Both the position numbers and the translations under genes were made by a program. Positions 28,786 to 37,272 of a stretch of DNA of 64,000 nt are shown in pieces. Where the stretch lies: contig JAJEBT010000168.1 of the NCBI GenBank assembly GCA_022822405.1, positions 97,996 through 161,995 of the forward strand, in the 5' to 3' direction. This DNA comes from Alphaproteobacteria bacterium. GTDB taxonomy: Bacteria; Pseudomonadota; Alphaproteobacteria; MPNO01; UBA830. The notes under the pieces were generated by a model. That model made no database searches and was not told the DNA's origin. It saw only the letters and a list, made by a program, of their open reading frames with translations. How positions within the stretch are numbered: position 1 is the first letter of the stretch; the number at the start of each line of letters is the position of its first letter.

Positions 28786-29694
28786 ATGCGATACAACACC
28801 TACGCCGATCCCGTGCTCGACCGCGCCTGCGAACTGCGCGGCAATGAAGCGTGGCTGCGCCTGCGGCTGGAGTCCGAACACTCGGTGATCGTGCCCGTAT
28901 GGCGGTCGCGCAACCTGGTCGCCGGAATGGAAATGCCCCGCGCGGTGACCATGCGAACGCCCGAGGCGCGTGCATTGATCGAATCGTCGGAAGTGACCGT
29001 TCTTCTCGGCCTGCGTGGGGAGACCGCCTATTTCGCCGTCGACATTTCCGGGATCGGCGAGACCGATCTGCCGAGCCTCCCCGACGAGGGGAAGTTCGTC
29101 GATCTGCGGGCGGTCGGCGCCAACATGGACCGTGGCGAGGCGGCGATCCTCGCCTACGCGAAGGGCATCATGCACTGGCATGCCAGGCACCGGTTCTGCG
29201 GCGTGTGCGGCAGCCCCGCCGAAATCCGCGAAGCCGGCCATCTTCGGAAATGCACGAACCCCGGATGCGGCGCGATGCATTTTCCACGCACGGACCCCGC
29301 CGTCATCATGCTGGTGTCAAGCGGCGACCGCGCGCTTCTCGGCCGCAAGGCAGAATGGGTCGAGGGCATGTATTCCACGCTCGCTGGCTTCGTCGAACCC
29401 GGCGAGAGCCTCGAACAGGCGGTCGCCCGGGAGGTCATGGAGGAGGCCGGCATCGCGGTCGCCAACATCCGCTACCATTCCTCCCAGCCCTGGCCGTTTC
29501 CGGCGTCCCTGATGCTGGGTTTCCATGCCGACGCGCTCGACGACGAGTTTGTCCGGAACGAGCAGGAGCTCGAGGATCTGCGCTGGTTCACCCGCGACGA
29601 ACTGGCCCGAGGCGGAGCCGGAATCGCCAGTCGTCCGCGATCGGATTCGATCGCGCGAAGGCTGATAGACGAGTGGGTCCGCGCGGGCTCCTGA
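28786..29694 (+). CDS. nudC: NADH pyrophosphatase / NAD-cap decapping Nudix hydrolase NudC
   Basis: A 302-residue Nudix enzyme that cleaves NAD(H) to NMN(H) and AMP and removes NAD caps from RNA. The zinc site is Cys138-x2-Cys141 and Cys156-x4-Cys161. The Nudix box spans residues 201-223 with the full G-x5-E-x7-REV-x-EE-x-G-I pattern. The NudC-specific SQPWPFP follows at 233-239. The N-terminal domain is present, so the protein is complete. Confidence 0.95.
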   Translation: MRYNTYADPVLDRACELRGNEAWLRLRLESEHSVIVPVWRSRNLVAGMEMPRAVTMRTPEARALIESSEVTVLLGLRGETAYFAVDISGIGETDLPSLPDEGKFVDLRAVGANMDRGEAAILAYAKGIMHWHARHRFCGVCGSPAEIREAGHLRKCTNPGCGAMHFPRTDPAVIMLVSSGDRALLGRKAEWVEGMYSTLAGFVEPGESLEQAVAREVMEEAGIAVANIRYHSSQPWPFPASLMLGFHADALDDEFVRNEQELEDLRWFTRDELARGGAGIASRPRSDSIARRLIDEWVRAGS

Positions 29695-29702
29695 AGCGCC
29701 CG

Positions 29703-30560
29703 CTACTTGCTGTAACGGAACGGATCCGCGGGATAGGTCCCCAGTATGCGGACCTCGCGGCTGAAGAACGCGAGTTCCTCGAGCGCCAGCGCGACGTTGC
29801 GATCGCGCGGGTCTCCCTCGACGTCGGCGTAGAACTGGGTGGCGAAGAAATTGCCGCCCAGCATGTAGCTTTCGAGCTTGGTCATGTTGACGTCGTTCGT
29901 CGCAAACCCCCCAAGGGCCTTGAACAGCGCCGCCGGCACGTTCCGGACCCGGAAGATGAACGTCGTGATTACCAGCGTCTCGTCGCGCTTGCGCCGCAGC
30001 GGCCGGCGCGCCAGCACCAGGAACCTGGTGGTGTTGTGCTGCGCGTCCTCGATCCTGGCACGAATGGACTTGAGGCCGTAGACCTTGCCGGCCAGCGCCG
30101 AGGCGATCGCCGCGCTTGCGGGGTCGTTCATCCTCGCGATCTCCGCTGCCGCCCCGGCGGTATCGGCGTGAACGACCGGCTCGAGGCCGTGACGGCGCAG
30201 GAACTGTCCGCACTGGCCCAGCGCGTGAACATGGCTGTGGACCCTGCTGATCGTCTTCAGGCTCGCGCCCTTGACCGCGAGCAGGTGGTGCTCCACACGG
30301 TCGAAATGCTCGCCGACGATGTGAAGATCGGCCTCGGGCATGAGCTGGTGAATGTCGGCCACCCGTCCGGCAACCGAATTCTCGATGGGGATTATGGCGT
30401 AGCGCGCCTTGCCCTGCCGCACCGCGTCCAGCGTATCCTCGAAGGCCGCGGTCGGCAGCGGCTCCATGTCGGGAAAGAACTTGCGGCAGGCAAGGTGCGA
30501 ATATGCGCCCGGATGGCCCTGAAACGCAATTCTCTTCGATGCCCGTGCCGATGCGGCCAT
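29703..30560 (-). CDS. pheA: prephenate dehydratase
   Basis: A 285-residue monofunctional enzyme that converts prephenate to phenylpyruvate for phenylalanine synthesis. The dehydratase domain covers about residues 10-190, with FQGHPGAYSH, IIPIENSVAGRV and the catalytic NTTRF threonine block. The regulatory ACT domain follows (about 205-280) and has the phenylalanine-binding ESYMLGGNFFATQFYADV-type segment. The start at 30560 has an AGGAA upstream; longer readings lack family similarity. It is downstream of kdsB by 19 nt. There is no chorismate mutase domain. Confidence 0.95.
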   Translation of the reverse strand: MAASARASKRIAFQGHPGAYSHLACRKFFPDMEPLPTAAFEDTLDAVRQGKARYAIIPIENSVAGRVADIHQLMPEADLHIVGEHFDRVEHHLLAVKGASLKTISRVHSHVHALGQCGQFLRRHGLEPVVHADTAGAAAEIARMNDPASAAIASALAGKVYGLKSIRARIEDAQHNTTRFLVLARRPLRRKRDETLVITTFIFRVRNVPAALFKALGGFATNDVNMTKLESYMLGGNFFATQFYADVEGDPRDRNVALALEELAFFSREVRILGTYPADPFRYSK

Positions 30561-30579
30561 TTTCCTGCGATCCGGTCTG

Positions 30580-31323
30580 TCAGAAGGGACCGTCCGCGAG
30601 CAGCGCCCGCACCCGGTCAAGATCGTCGGGAGTATCGACCCCCACGGGAACGGTGTCAACGAGCGCCGCGTCGATGCGCATGCCCGCTTCGAGAGCGCGC
30701 AGCTGCTCGAGCCGCTCCAACGCCTCCAGCCGGCCGCGGGGCAACGCCACGAACCGGTCAAGGGCATGGCGCCGGAAACCGTAGATCCCGATGTGATGGA
30801 AATGAGGCCCCGCGGCCGGCGACGGCACCGTGGCCCGGCTGAAATACAGCGCCCGGCCGACATCCGCGCCCTCGGCAAGGCTCACGACCGCCTTCACCAC
30901 GTTCGGATCGGCGCGTTCCCGTTCCTCGACGATCTCCGAGACCAGGGTCGCGATGTCAACAGCCGGCTCGGACAGCGGCTTCAGGACGGCCGCAACCACC
31001 TCGGGATCGATGGCCGGGAGATCGCCCTGCAGATTGACGACGACGTCGTGCAGCCCGTCGGGATCGGTACTCGCGAGCGCTTCATGGATGCGGTCCGATC
31101 CGCTCGCATGATCGGAACGCGTCATGACCGTCCGGCCTCCGGCCGCGGCGACGGTCTCCGCGATCTCGCGGTCCCCGCAGGCCACGACCACGGGACCGAT
31201 GCCGGCCTGCACCGCCCGGCGCCAGACATGAACGATCATGGGTTCACCGAGAATCTCCGCCAGCGGTTTCCGGGGCAGCCGCGTGGCAGCGAGGCGGGAA
31301 GGGATGATGACGACGGGATTCAC
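30580..31323 (-). CDS. kdsB: 3-deoxy-manno-octulosonate cytidylyltransferase
   Basis: A 247-residue CMP-Kdo synthetase that activates Kdo for lipopolysaccharide core assembly. Motifs: IIPSRLAATRLPRKPLAEILG at the N-terminus (nucleotide binding), VVNLQGDLPAIDPE, and HIGIYGFRRHALDRF near the C-terminus. The gene pair kdsB-pheA is conserved in alphaproteobacteria, often with a cytochrome c gene on the other side. Here a TRAP operon lies between kdsB and such a cytochrome (35820). Confidence 0.95.
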   Translation of the reverse strand: MNPVVIIPSRLAATRLPRKPLAEILGEPMIVHVWRRAVQAGIGPVVVACGDREIAETVAAAGGRTVMTRSDHASGSDRIHEALASTDPDGLHDVVVNLQGDLPAIDPEVVAAVLKPLSEPAVDIATLVSEIVEERERADPNVVKAVVSLAEGADVGRALYFSRATVPSPAAGPHFHHIGIYGFRRHALDRFVALPRGRLEALERLEQLRALEAGMRIDAALVDTVPVGVDTPDDLDRVRALLADGPF

Positions 31324-31476
31324 GGATCAGGACATGGCAACGAACGGGAACGGTTTTCCGGCTCCGGGACGGGAAGCATCCGCTGGCGCCGACCCGCCCG
31401 GGGATGCCTGTTCCGGACGAGTCTACGGCTGCGGGCACGCAGCTTCAATGGGCCGCAACCGTGCGACAACGGAAAC

Positions 31477-31519
31477 CGGGGCCGGGCCGCGATCCGCTGG
31501 TGTCGCCCGCCCGGCCCCG
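31477..31519 (+). other. inverted repeat upstream of the TRAP operon
   Basis: CGGGGCCGGGC at 31477-31487 is perfectly complementary to GCCCGGCCCCG at 31509-31519, an 11-bp arm with a 21-nt loop. It lies 73 nt before dctP in the 268-nt gap after kdsB. It could be an mRNA leader hairpin or an operator; no run of T follows it. Confidence 0.5.
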
Positions 31520-31591
31520 AGGTGGTAGAGTGGCCGAAAATCCGGTGTCCGGGAGGCACTTCCTCTCCGTCCGATCAATTGGGAGACCACT

Positions 31592-32593
31592 ATGCAGAAG
31601 ATTCTCGTCGGCGCGGCCGTAGCCGCTGCCGCTGCACTTTCGCTGCCCGCACAGGCCGCGTGCGACAAGGGCGAAATCCACGTCAAGTTCAGCCACGTCA
31701 CCAACACCGATAAGCACCCCAAAGGCATCGCCGCGACCCTGCTCGCCAAGCGGGTCAACGCCGAAATGAACGGCAAGATGTGCATGACGGTGTATCCGAA
31801 TTCGAGCCTTTATGACGACAACAAGGTTCTCGAGGCAATGCTCCAGGGCGACGTCCAGCTCGCGGCGCCATCTTTGTCGAAATTCGAGAAGTTCACCAAG
31901 CAATTCCGCATCTTCGATTTACCCTTCATGTTCCAGAACATCGATGCGGTCGACCGCTTCCAGAATTCCGAGGCGGGCCAGGCGCTCAAGGATTCGATGA
32001 AGCGCCGCGGCCTGCAGGGGCTGGCCTTCTGGCACAACGGCATGAAGCAGATGTCGGCGAACAAGCCGCTGCTGAGCCCCGCCGACGCCAAGGGCCTCAA
32101 GTTCCGCGTGCAGGCGTCGGATGTCCTGGTCGCACAGTTCATGCAGCTGGGCGCGAACCCGCAGAAGATGGCCTTCAAGGAGGTCTACGGAGCGCTGCAG
32201 ACCAAGGTCGTGGACGGCCAGGAAAACACGTGGTCCAACATCTACGGCAAGAAGTTCTTCGAGGTTCAGGACGGCGTGACCGAGACCAATCACGGCATCA
32301 TCGACTATCTCGTCGTGACCTCGGCGAAATGGTGGAAGGGCCTGGACGGCGGCGTCCGCGATCAGCTGGCAACGATCGTCAGGGAGGTCACCGAGTCGAG
32401 GAACAAGGCAGCCTGGTCCGTCAACCAGGAGAACCGCAAGAAGATCCTCGAGGCCGGCGGCAAGATCCGGACGCTGTCGGATGCGCAGCGCAAGGCCTGG
32501 GTCGCGGCCATGAAGCCGGTCTGGACCAAGTTCGAGAAGGATGTCGGCGCCGAGATGATCAAGGCGGCCCAGGCCGCCAACGCCGGCAGCTGA
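31592..32593 (+). CDS. TRAP transporter substrate-binding protein, DctP family
   Basis: A 333-residue periplasmic receptor with a signal peptide ending at PAQAACDK. Family features are EIHVKFSHVTNTDKHPKG, YPNSSLYDDNKVLEAMLQGDVQLAAPS and the conserved DGQENTWSNIYGKKFFEVQ segment. Such receptors bind C4-dicarboxylates or other organic acids, with a conserved arginine pairing to the carboxylate (FRVQASDV). It is the first gene of a dctP-dctQ-dctM operon and has a GGGAGACC ribosome site. Confidence 0.93.
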   Translation: MQKILVGAAVAAAAALSLPAQAACDKGEIHVKFSHVTNTDKHPKGIAATLLAKRVNAEMNGKMCMTVYPNSSLYDDNKVLEAMLQGDVQLAAPSLSKFEKFTKQFRIFDLPFMFQNIDAVDRFQNSEAGQALKDSMKRRGLQGLAFWHNGMKQMSANKPLLSPADAKGLKFRVQASDVLVAQFMQLGANPQKMAFKEVYGALQTKVVDGQENTWSNIYGKKFFEVQDGVTETNHGIIDYLVVTSAKWWKGLDGGVRDQLATIVREVTESRNKAAWSVNQENRKKILEAGGKIRTLSDAQRKAWVAAMKPVWTKFEKDVGAEMIKAAQAANAGS

Positions 32594-32612
32594 GCCGACC
32601 GGGCCAGGCCGC

Positions 32613-32648
32613 ACCCGTCCCGCGCCGCCGGGCGGCGGCGGGACGGGT
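32613..32648 (+). terminator. strong intercistronic hairpin after dctP
   Basis: ACCCGTCCCGC from 32613 pairs with GCGGGACGGGT ending at 32648, and the inner CGCC/GGCG bases can extend the stem. There is no T run. Between a binding-protein gene and its permease genes, such hairpins usually protect the upstream mRNA and reduce read-through, so that receptor exceeds permease. Confidence 0.6.
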
Positions 32649-32669
32649 TCCGGCCCGGGGCAACCGGGG

Positions 32670-33275
32670 ATGACGGGTAACCGGCACCGCGTCGCAGCGT
32701 TCCTCGACGCCGTCGAGGAGACACTCATTGCGGTGCTGCTGGGGCTGATGACGGTGATCACGTTCGCCAACGTGGTCGCGCGCTACGTGTTCAATGACAA
32801 TCTGCTCTGGGCGCTCGAGACGACTGTTTTTCTGTTTGCCTGGATGGTGCTTCTCGGCACCTGCTACGCCGTCAAGAAATCGCTTCACCTCGGTGTCGAC
32901 ATCATCGTCTCGCGGGTATCGCCGCCCGCCCGCCGCCTGCTCGGGCTGGCGGCTGTCGCCGCCAGCCTCGCCTTCAGCATCCTCCTGGTTGTCGGAAGCT
33001 GGAACTACTGGTACCCGTTCGCGACCGGACAGGCGTTCCTCGAAGTCAACGACATTCCCATGCCGGCCTTTCTCCAATTCCTGGCCGGCTGGATGAACGA
33101 AGGCGAACTCTACGAGAAGATACCCAAGTTCATCCCCTACGCCGTCCTGCCGCTCAGCATGGCGCTGCTGACGTGGCGCCTTGCCCAGGCCGGCTGGCGC
33201 ATCGCCGCCGGCGACATCGAGATGATCATCGCCTCGCACGAGGCCAGCGACCGCGGCGATGAGCCGACGCCGTAG
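32670..33275 (+). CDS. TRAP transporter small permease, DctQ family
   Basis: A 201-residue inner-membrane protein with four helices. Helix 1 (AVLLGLMTVITFANVVARYVF) ends in the family N-V-x-x-RY pattern, and the ETTVFLFAWMVLLGTCYAVKKSLHLGVD stretch is the DctQ signature. It joins the large permease to form the membrane part of the sodium-driven TRAP importer. It follows the hairpin at 32613-32648 and precedes dctM by 18 nt. Confidence 0.92.
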   Translation: MTGNRHRVAAFLDAVEETLIAVLLGLMTVITFANVVARYVFNDNLLWALETTVFLFAWMVLLGTCYAVKKSLHLGVDIIVSRVSPPARRLLGLAAVAASLAFSILLVVGSWNYWYPFATGQAFLEVNDIPMPAFLQFLAGWMNEGELYEKIPKFIPYAVLPLSMALLTWRLAQAGWRIAAGDIEMIIASHEASDRGDEPTP

Positions 33276-33293
33276 GATCCAGAGCGCAGAACC

Positions 33294-34658
33294 TTGTCGG
33301 TAGCCCTGCTCTTCGCGATGGTCATCGGCCTGATGATGATCGGGGTGCCAATCGCCATCTCGCTCGGCCTGTCGAGCGTCGTCTTCCTGCTGATCTACTC
33401 CGAAGCCTCGCTCGCCTCCATCGCGCAGACGCTGTTTTCCGCGTTCGACGGCCACTACACGCTGCTCGCCATTCCGTTCTTCATTCTCGCGTCGAGCTTC
33501 ATGTCGACCGGCGGCGTCGCGCGACGCATCATCCGCTTCGCGATCGCCGTCGTCGGACACCTGCGCGGCGGGCTCGCGATCGCGTCCGTGTTCGCCTGCA
33601 TGCTGTTCGCCGCGCTGTCCGGCTCGTCGCCGGCCACGGTCGTCGCCATCGGAACGATCGTCATCGCCGGCATGCGCGAGATCGGCTATTCGAAGGAGTT
33701 CGCCGCCGGCGTGATCTGCAACGCCGGCACGCTCGGCATCCTCATCCCGCCGTCGATCGTCATGGTCGTCTATGCCGCGGCCACCGACGTCTCGGTCGGG
33801 CGCATGTTTCTCGGCGGCGTTCTGCCGGGCATCATTGCCGGCGTGATGCTGATGGTCGGCATCTTCCTGGTCGCGCACATGCGCGGCCTGCCGCGCCAGG
33901 AGTGGGCAGGCTGGCGCGAACTCTTCGATGCCGCCCTCGACGCCTTCTGGGGGCTGCTGCTGATCTTCATCATTCTCGGCGGCATCTACGGAGGCGTCTT
34001 CACGCCCACGGAGGCGGCCGCCGTCGCCGCCGTCTACGCCTTCCTGATCGCGAATTTCGTGTATCGCGACATGGGGCCTTTCGCGACCGGGGAACGGAAC
34101 CGCTTCGGCGTCGCCGGCCGCGCGGTCTCGGCGCTCTGGCATCCCGACACCCGAAAGACGCTGCTCGAGGGCGGCAAGCTCACCGTCACGCTGATGTTCA
34201 TCATCGCCAACGCCCTGATCCTCAAGCACGTCCTGACCGAGGAGCAGGTGCCGCAGGCGGTGGCGGAGGCGATGCTCGCCGCCGGCCTGGGCCCGATCAT
34301 GTTCCTGGTCGTCGTGAACGTACTGCTGCTGATCGGCGGCCAGTTCATGGAGCCCTCGGGGCTTCTGGTCATTGTGGCGCCGCTCGTCTTTCCGATTGCT
34401 ATCGAGCTTGGGATCGATCCGATCCATCTCGGAATCATCATGGTCGTGAACATGGAAATCGGCATGATCACGCCGCCGGTCGGACTCAACCTGTTCGTGA
34501 CTGCGGGCGTCGCGGCCATGTCGGTGCTGGATGTCGTCAAGGCGGCCCTGCCCTGGGTTGGCATCATGTTCATCTTCCTGATTCTGGTGACCTATGTACC
34601 GTGGATCTCGACCTGGCTGCCGACCCTGCTGATGGGCCCGGAGATCATCACCAGGTAG
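33294..34658 (+). CDS. TRAP transporter large permease, DctM family (TTG start)
   Basis: A 454-residue inner-membrane protein with about twelve helices that carries the ion-coupled transport path. Signatures include ILASSFMSTGGVARRIIRFA, LFAALSGSSPATVVAIGTIV, CNAGTLGILIPPSIVMVVYA and the C-terminal MEIGMITPPVGLNLFV. The reading opens at TTG 33294 (SVALLFAMVIGLMMIGVPIA), and no better ATG gives the full first helix. Confidence 0.92.
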   Translation: MSVALLFAMVIGLMMIGVPIAISLGLSSVVFLLIYSEASLASIAQTLFSAFDGHYTLLAIPFFILASSFMSTGGVARRIIRFAIAVVGHLRGGLAIASVFACMLFAALSGSSPATVVAIGTIVIAGMREIGYSKEFAAGVICNAGTLGILIPPSIVMVVYAAATDVSVGRMFLGGVLPGIIAGVMLMVGIFLVAHMRGLPRQEWAGWRELFDAALDAFWGLLLIFIILGGIYGGVFTPTEAAAVAAVYAFLIANFVYRDMGPFATGERNRFGVAGRAVSALWHPDTRKTLLEGGKLTVTLMFIIANALILKHVLTEEQVPQAVAEAMLAAGLGPIMFLVVVNVLLLIGGQFMEPSGLLVIVAPLVFPIAIELGIDPIHLGIIMVVNMEIGMITPPVGLNLFVTAGVAAMSVLDVVKAALPWVGIMFIFLILVTYVPWISTWLPTLLMGPEIITR

Positions 34659-34756
34659 AGCCAGCGGCAGGAGCGCGCGGCACCAGTTTTTCGTGGCCCG
34701 GCGGCCGTTCCCGGTGTAGGCTGCCGACCGCACAACACCGATCGGGAGGAGGACCT

Positions 34757-35671
34757 ATGCTCATCCATCATCCGCCGGAGGCGGAAACCGTGCTGGCCGA
34801 CTCGGACCTGCGAAGCGTGCTGCCGGAAACCGCGGTTTCCCGGCGCGTCTTCGTCGCCGGAGCTGCCGCATCCACCGGCCTCGCGCTCTCCGTGCGCCCG
34901 GCGCGCGCGACCATGATCAGGACGGACACTGCCGGGCTCAGGGCCGGGATGGTCGACATGCCCGTTGCAGACGGCATGATCCCCGCCTATTTCGCGCGGC
35001 CCGCGGCAGGCGCGAACCATCCGGTCATCCTGGTGGTCCAGGAGATCTTCGGCGTCCACGAGCATATCCGGGACGTCTGCCGCCGCCTCGCCAAGATGGG
35101 GCATTTCGCCATTGCGCCGGATCTGTACAGCCGTCAGGGAGACCCGTCGAAATACACCTTCAAGGAGATCCGGAAACTGATCATGGAGATCGTTGCCAAG
35201 GTTCCGGATCGCCAGGTGATGTCGGATCTCGACCACGCGGTAAGGTATGCCGGCCGCAACGGCGGCGACACCGCGCGCCTTGCCATCACCGGGTTCTGCT
35301 GGGGCGGCCGCATCGTGTGGATGTATGCCGCGCACAACCCGAAGCTCAAGGCCGGTATAGCGTGGTATGGCCGCGTCGTCGCGCGCGGCAGCAATCCCAA
35401 CACACCGGCCTACCCGGTCGACATCGCCGCGAAGATCAAGGCTCCGGTCCTCGGTCTCTATGGAGGCAAGGATCGCGGCATCCCGGTGGCCACGGTCAGG
35501 GACCTCGAGAGCCGCGTCCGTGCCGCCGGCAACACCGACGTGGAAATCGTCGTCTATCCCGATGCACCGCACGGATTCCACGCCGACTACCGCCCGAGCT
35601 ACCGTGCCGAGGCGGCAATGGACGGCTGGAAACGCCTCGGCGACTGGCTCAGGAAACACGGCGCCGCCTAG
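34757..35671 (+). CDS. dienelactone hydrolase family protein with N-terminal export-like segment
   Basis: A 304-residue alpha/beta hydrolase. The catalytic triad is Cys181 in TGFCWGGR, Asp239 in GGKDRGIP and His272 in PHGFHADYR, the cysteine being the mark of dienelactone hydrolases. An N-terminal region of about 52 residues holds SRRVFVAGAAASTGLALS, a Tat-like twin arginine with hydrophobic core, so the enzyme is probably exported or membrane-linked. The start has GGGAGGAGGACC just upstream. It follows the TRAP operon and may act on an imported lactone or ester; the true substrate is not known. Confidence 0.88.
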   Translation: MLIHHPPEAETVLADSDLRSVLPETAVSRRVFVAGAAASTGLALSVRPARATMIRTDTAGLRAGMVDMPVADGMIPAYFARPAAGANHPVILVVQEIFGVHEHIRDVCRRLAKMGHFAIAPDLYSRQGDPSKYTFKEIRKLIMEIVAKVPDRQVMSDLDHAVRYAGRNGGDTARLAITGFCWGGRIVWMYAAHNPKLKAGIAWYGRVVARGSNPNTPAYPVDIAAKIKAPVLGLYGGKDRGIPVATVRDLESRVRAAGNTDVEIVVYPDAPHGFHADYRPSYRAEAAMDGWKRLGDWLRKHGAA

Positions 35672-35819
35672 GCGTTGGGACAGGCGCCTGCCCGGGAAAC
35701 CGGCGCCGGGCCACAGCGCCGGAAGACCGAACCTGGCATTGGACAGGGGGCCGTGGTGCGGTTATCTTCGGCCCCGGCAGCAGCAGCTTGGCGTCTCGCG
35801 GTTTCCAGCGGAGTCTTCC

Positions 35820-36368
35820 ATGTCGACATTCGGGTTGAACAAGCTCGTCGGAGCAGTATTGCTGACGACACTGGTTGTCTTTGTCATCGGCAAGATCGGC
35901 GACAATCTCGTCAGCGCGGGCGGCGGCCACGGCTCCGACGCCGGCAAGGCGGCCGTCGTAGCCGCGATCCCCGCGACGTCGGCGCCTGCCGCCGCTTCGG
36001 CGGAGCCGGAGGTGCCGCTGTCGACGCTGCTGGCCGAAGCCAGCATCGAGCGGGGCAAGAGGGTCTTCAACAAGTGCAAGGCGTGCCATACGATCTCGGA
36101 AGGCGGCAAGAACGGCGTCGGGCCCAATCTCTGGAACATCGTCAACGCGGTGCCGACCGGAAAATCGGGCTTCAAGTATTCGAGCGCGCTGGCAAAGCTC
36201 AAGGACAAGCCCTGGAACTACGACAATCTGAACGCCTTCCTGACCAAGCCCAAAGCGTACGCCAAGGGAACCAAGATGACCTTCGTCGGGCTCAAGAAGG
36301 CGAAGGACCGGGCCAACGTCATCCTTTTCCTCAGGAGCCTGAGCGCAAGTCCGGCGCCGCTCGAGTGA
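35820..36368 (+). CDS. membrane-anchored cytochrome c
   Basis: A 182-residue class-I cytochrome c. An N-terminal uncleaved helix (LVGAVLLTTLVVFVIGKIG, residues 9-27) anchors it, an Ala-rich linker follows, and the heme site Cys86-Lys-Ala-Cys89-His90 is intact. The axial methionine is Met153 in GTKMTFVG. The layout is that of CycM/cytochrome c552, which carries electrons from the bc1 complex to terminal oxidase. Such a gene usually sits next to kdsB-pheA in alphaproteobacteria. Confidence 0.92.
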   Translation: MSTFGLNKLVGAVLLTTLVVFVIGKIGDNLVSAGGGHGSDAGKAAVVAAIPATSAPAAASAEPEVPLSTLLAEASIERGKRVFNKCKACHTISEGGKNGVGPNLWNIVNAVPTGKSGFKYSSALAKLKDKPWNYDNLNAFLTKPKAYAKGTKMTFVGLKKAKDRANVILFLRSLSASPAPLE

Positions 36369-36373
36369 TTTCC

Positions 36374-36394
36374 CGCGCCGCCTCCCGGCGCGGT
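36374..36394 (+). terminator. hairpin after the cytochrome c gene
   Basis: CCGCGCCG and CGGCGCGG form a perfect 8-bp stem with loop CCTCC, starting 5 nt after the cytochrome stop codon. No T run follows, as is common in GC-rich alphaproteobacteria. Confidence 0.55.
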
Positions 36395-36472
36395 GCGGCC
36401 CGCAGCTGAGGAAGAGCCCGCATACACGCTCAGCGCCTTCGCGGCGAACAACCAGAACGGAGGGACAGAAAG

Positions 36473-37228
36473 ATGGGACGACTTGACGGACGGGTTGCGA
36501 TCGTCACCGGATCAGGCCGGGGCATCGGCGCGGAATACGCGAAGGCGCTCGCCGCCGAAGGCGCCAAGGTCACGGTCACGGATATCGTGGACACCGAGAA
36601 CACGGTGAACATCATCAAGCAGGCCGGCGGCGAGGCGATGGGAATCAAGTGCGACGTCACGCGTCCGGACGACGTCAAGGCGCTGGTCTCGGAAACGGTG
36701 GACGCCTTCGGCAAGCTGGAAATCATGGTCACGAATGCGGCGCTGTTCGCCGACCTCAAGCAGAGGTCATTCCTCGAGATCGACGAGGACGAGTGGGACC
36801 GCGTCATGCAGGTCAATACGCGCGGCGTATTCACCTGCGTGAAGGCCGCCGTGACGGAAATGAAGAAGAACGGCTACGGAAAGATCATCAACATCGCCTC
36901 CGGGACCGTGTTCAAGGGCACGCCGATGCTTCTTCATTACGTGAGTTCGAAGGGCGCCATGGTCGCGTTTACCCGCGCGCTCTCGCGCGAGGTGGGCGGC
37001 GACGGAATCACCGTCAACTGCATCGCTCCCGGCCTGACGATGAGCGAGAAGGTCGTCGGCGATCCGCAATGGACGGCGGTGAAGGACAACAACACTGCAA
37101 GCCGCGCGATCAAGCGCGAGGAGGTTCCGGAAGACCTGCTGGGGACGGTCGTCTTCTTCTCGTCGGCGGAGTCCGACTTCATTACCGGCCAGACCCTCGT
37201 CGTTGACGGCGGCTCGGCGATGCACTGA
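36473..37228 (+). CDS. short-chain dehydrogenase/reductase (SDR)
   Basis: A 251-residue NAD(P)-dependent oxidoreductase of the classical SDR family. TGSGRGIG (12-19) binds the cofactor, Asp37 after the second strand (VTDIVD) suggests NAD preference, NAA is at 88-90, and the active site is Ser143, Tyr156 and Lys160 in YVSSK. The C-terminal VVFFSSAESDFITGQTLVVDGG is standard. A strong GGAGGGACAG precedes the ATG. It is convergent with the rhomboid gene. The substrate is unknown. Confidence 0.9.
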   Translation: MGRLDGRVAIVTGSGRGIGAEYAKALAAEGAKVTVTDIVDTENTVNIIKQAGGEAMGIKCDVTRPDDVKALVSETVDAFGKLEIMVTNAALFADLKQRSFLEIDEDEWDRVMQVNTRGVFTCVKAAVTEMKKNGYGKIINIASGTVFKGTPMLLHYVSSKGAMVAFTRALSREVGGDGITVNCIAPGLTMSEKVVGDPQWTAVKDNNTASRAIKREEVPEDLLGTVVFFSSAESDFITGQTLVVDGGSAMH

Positions 37229-37250
37229 GCGTCTCCCGCCGCGCGGCGGC

Positions 37251-37272
37251 GGCCCCGGTCAGGGCCGGGGCC
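37251..37272. terminator. possible two-way terminator between SDR and rhomboid genes
   Basis: GGCCCCGG (37251-37258) and CCGGGGCC (37265-37272) make an 8-bp perfect stem with a six-base loop at the meeting point of two convergent genes. Most of it overlaps the last codons of the rhomboid gene. Confidence 0.45.
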
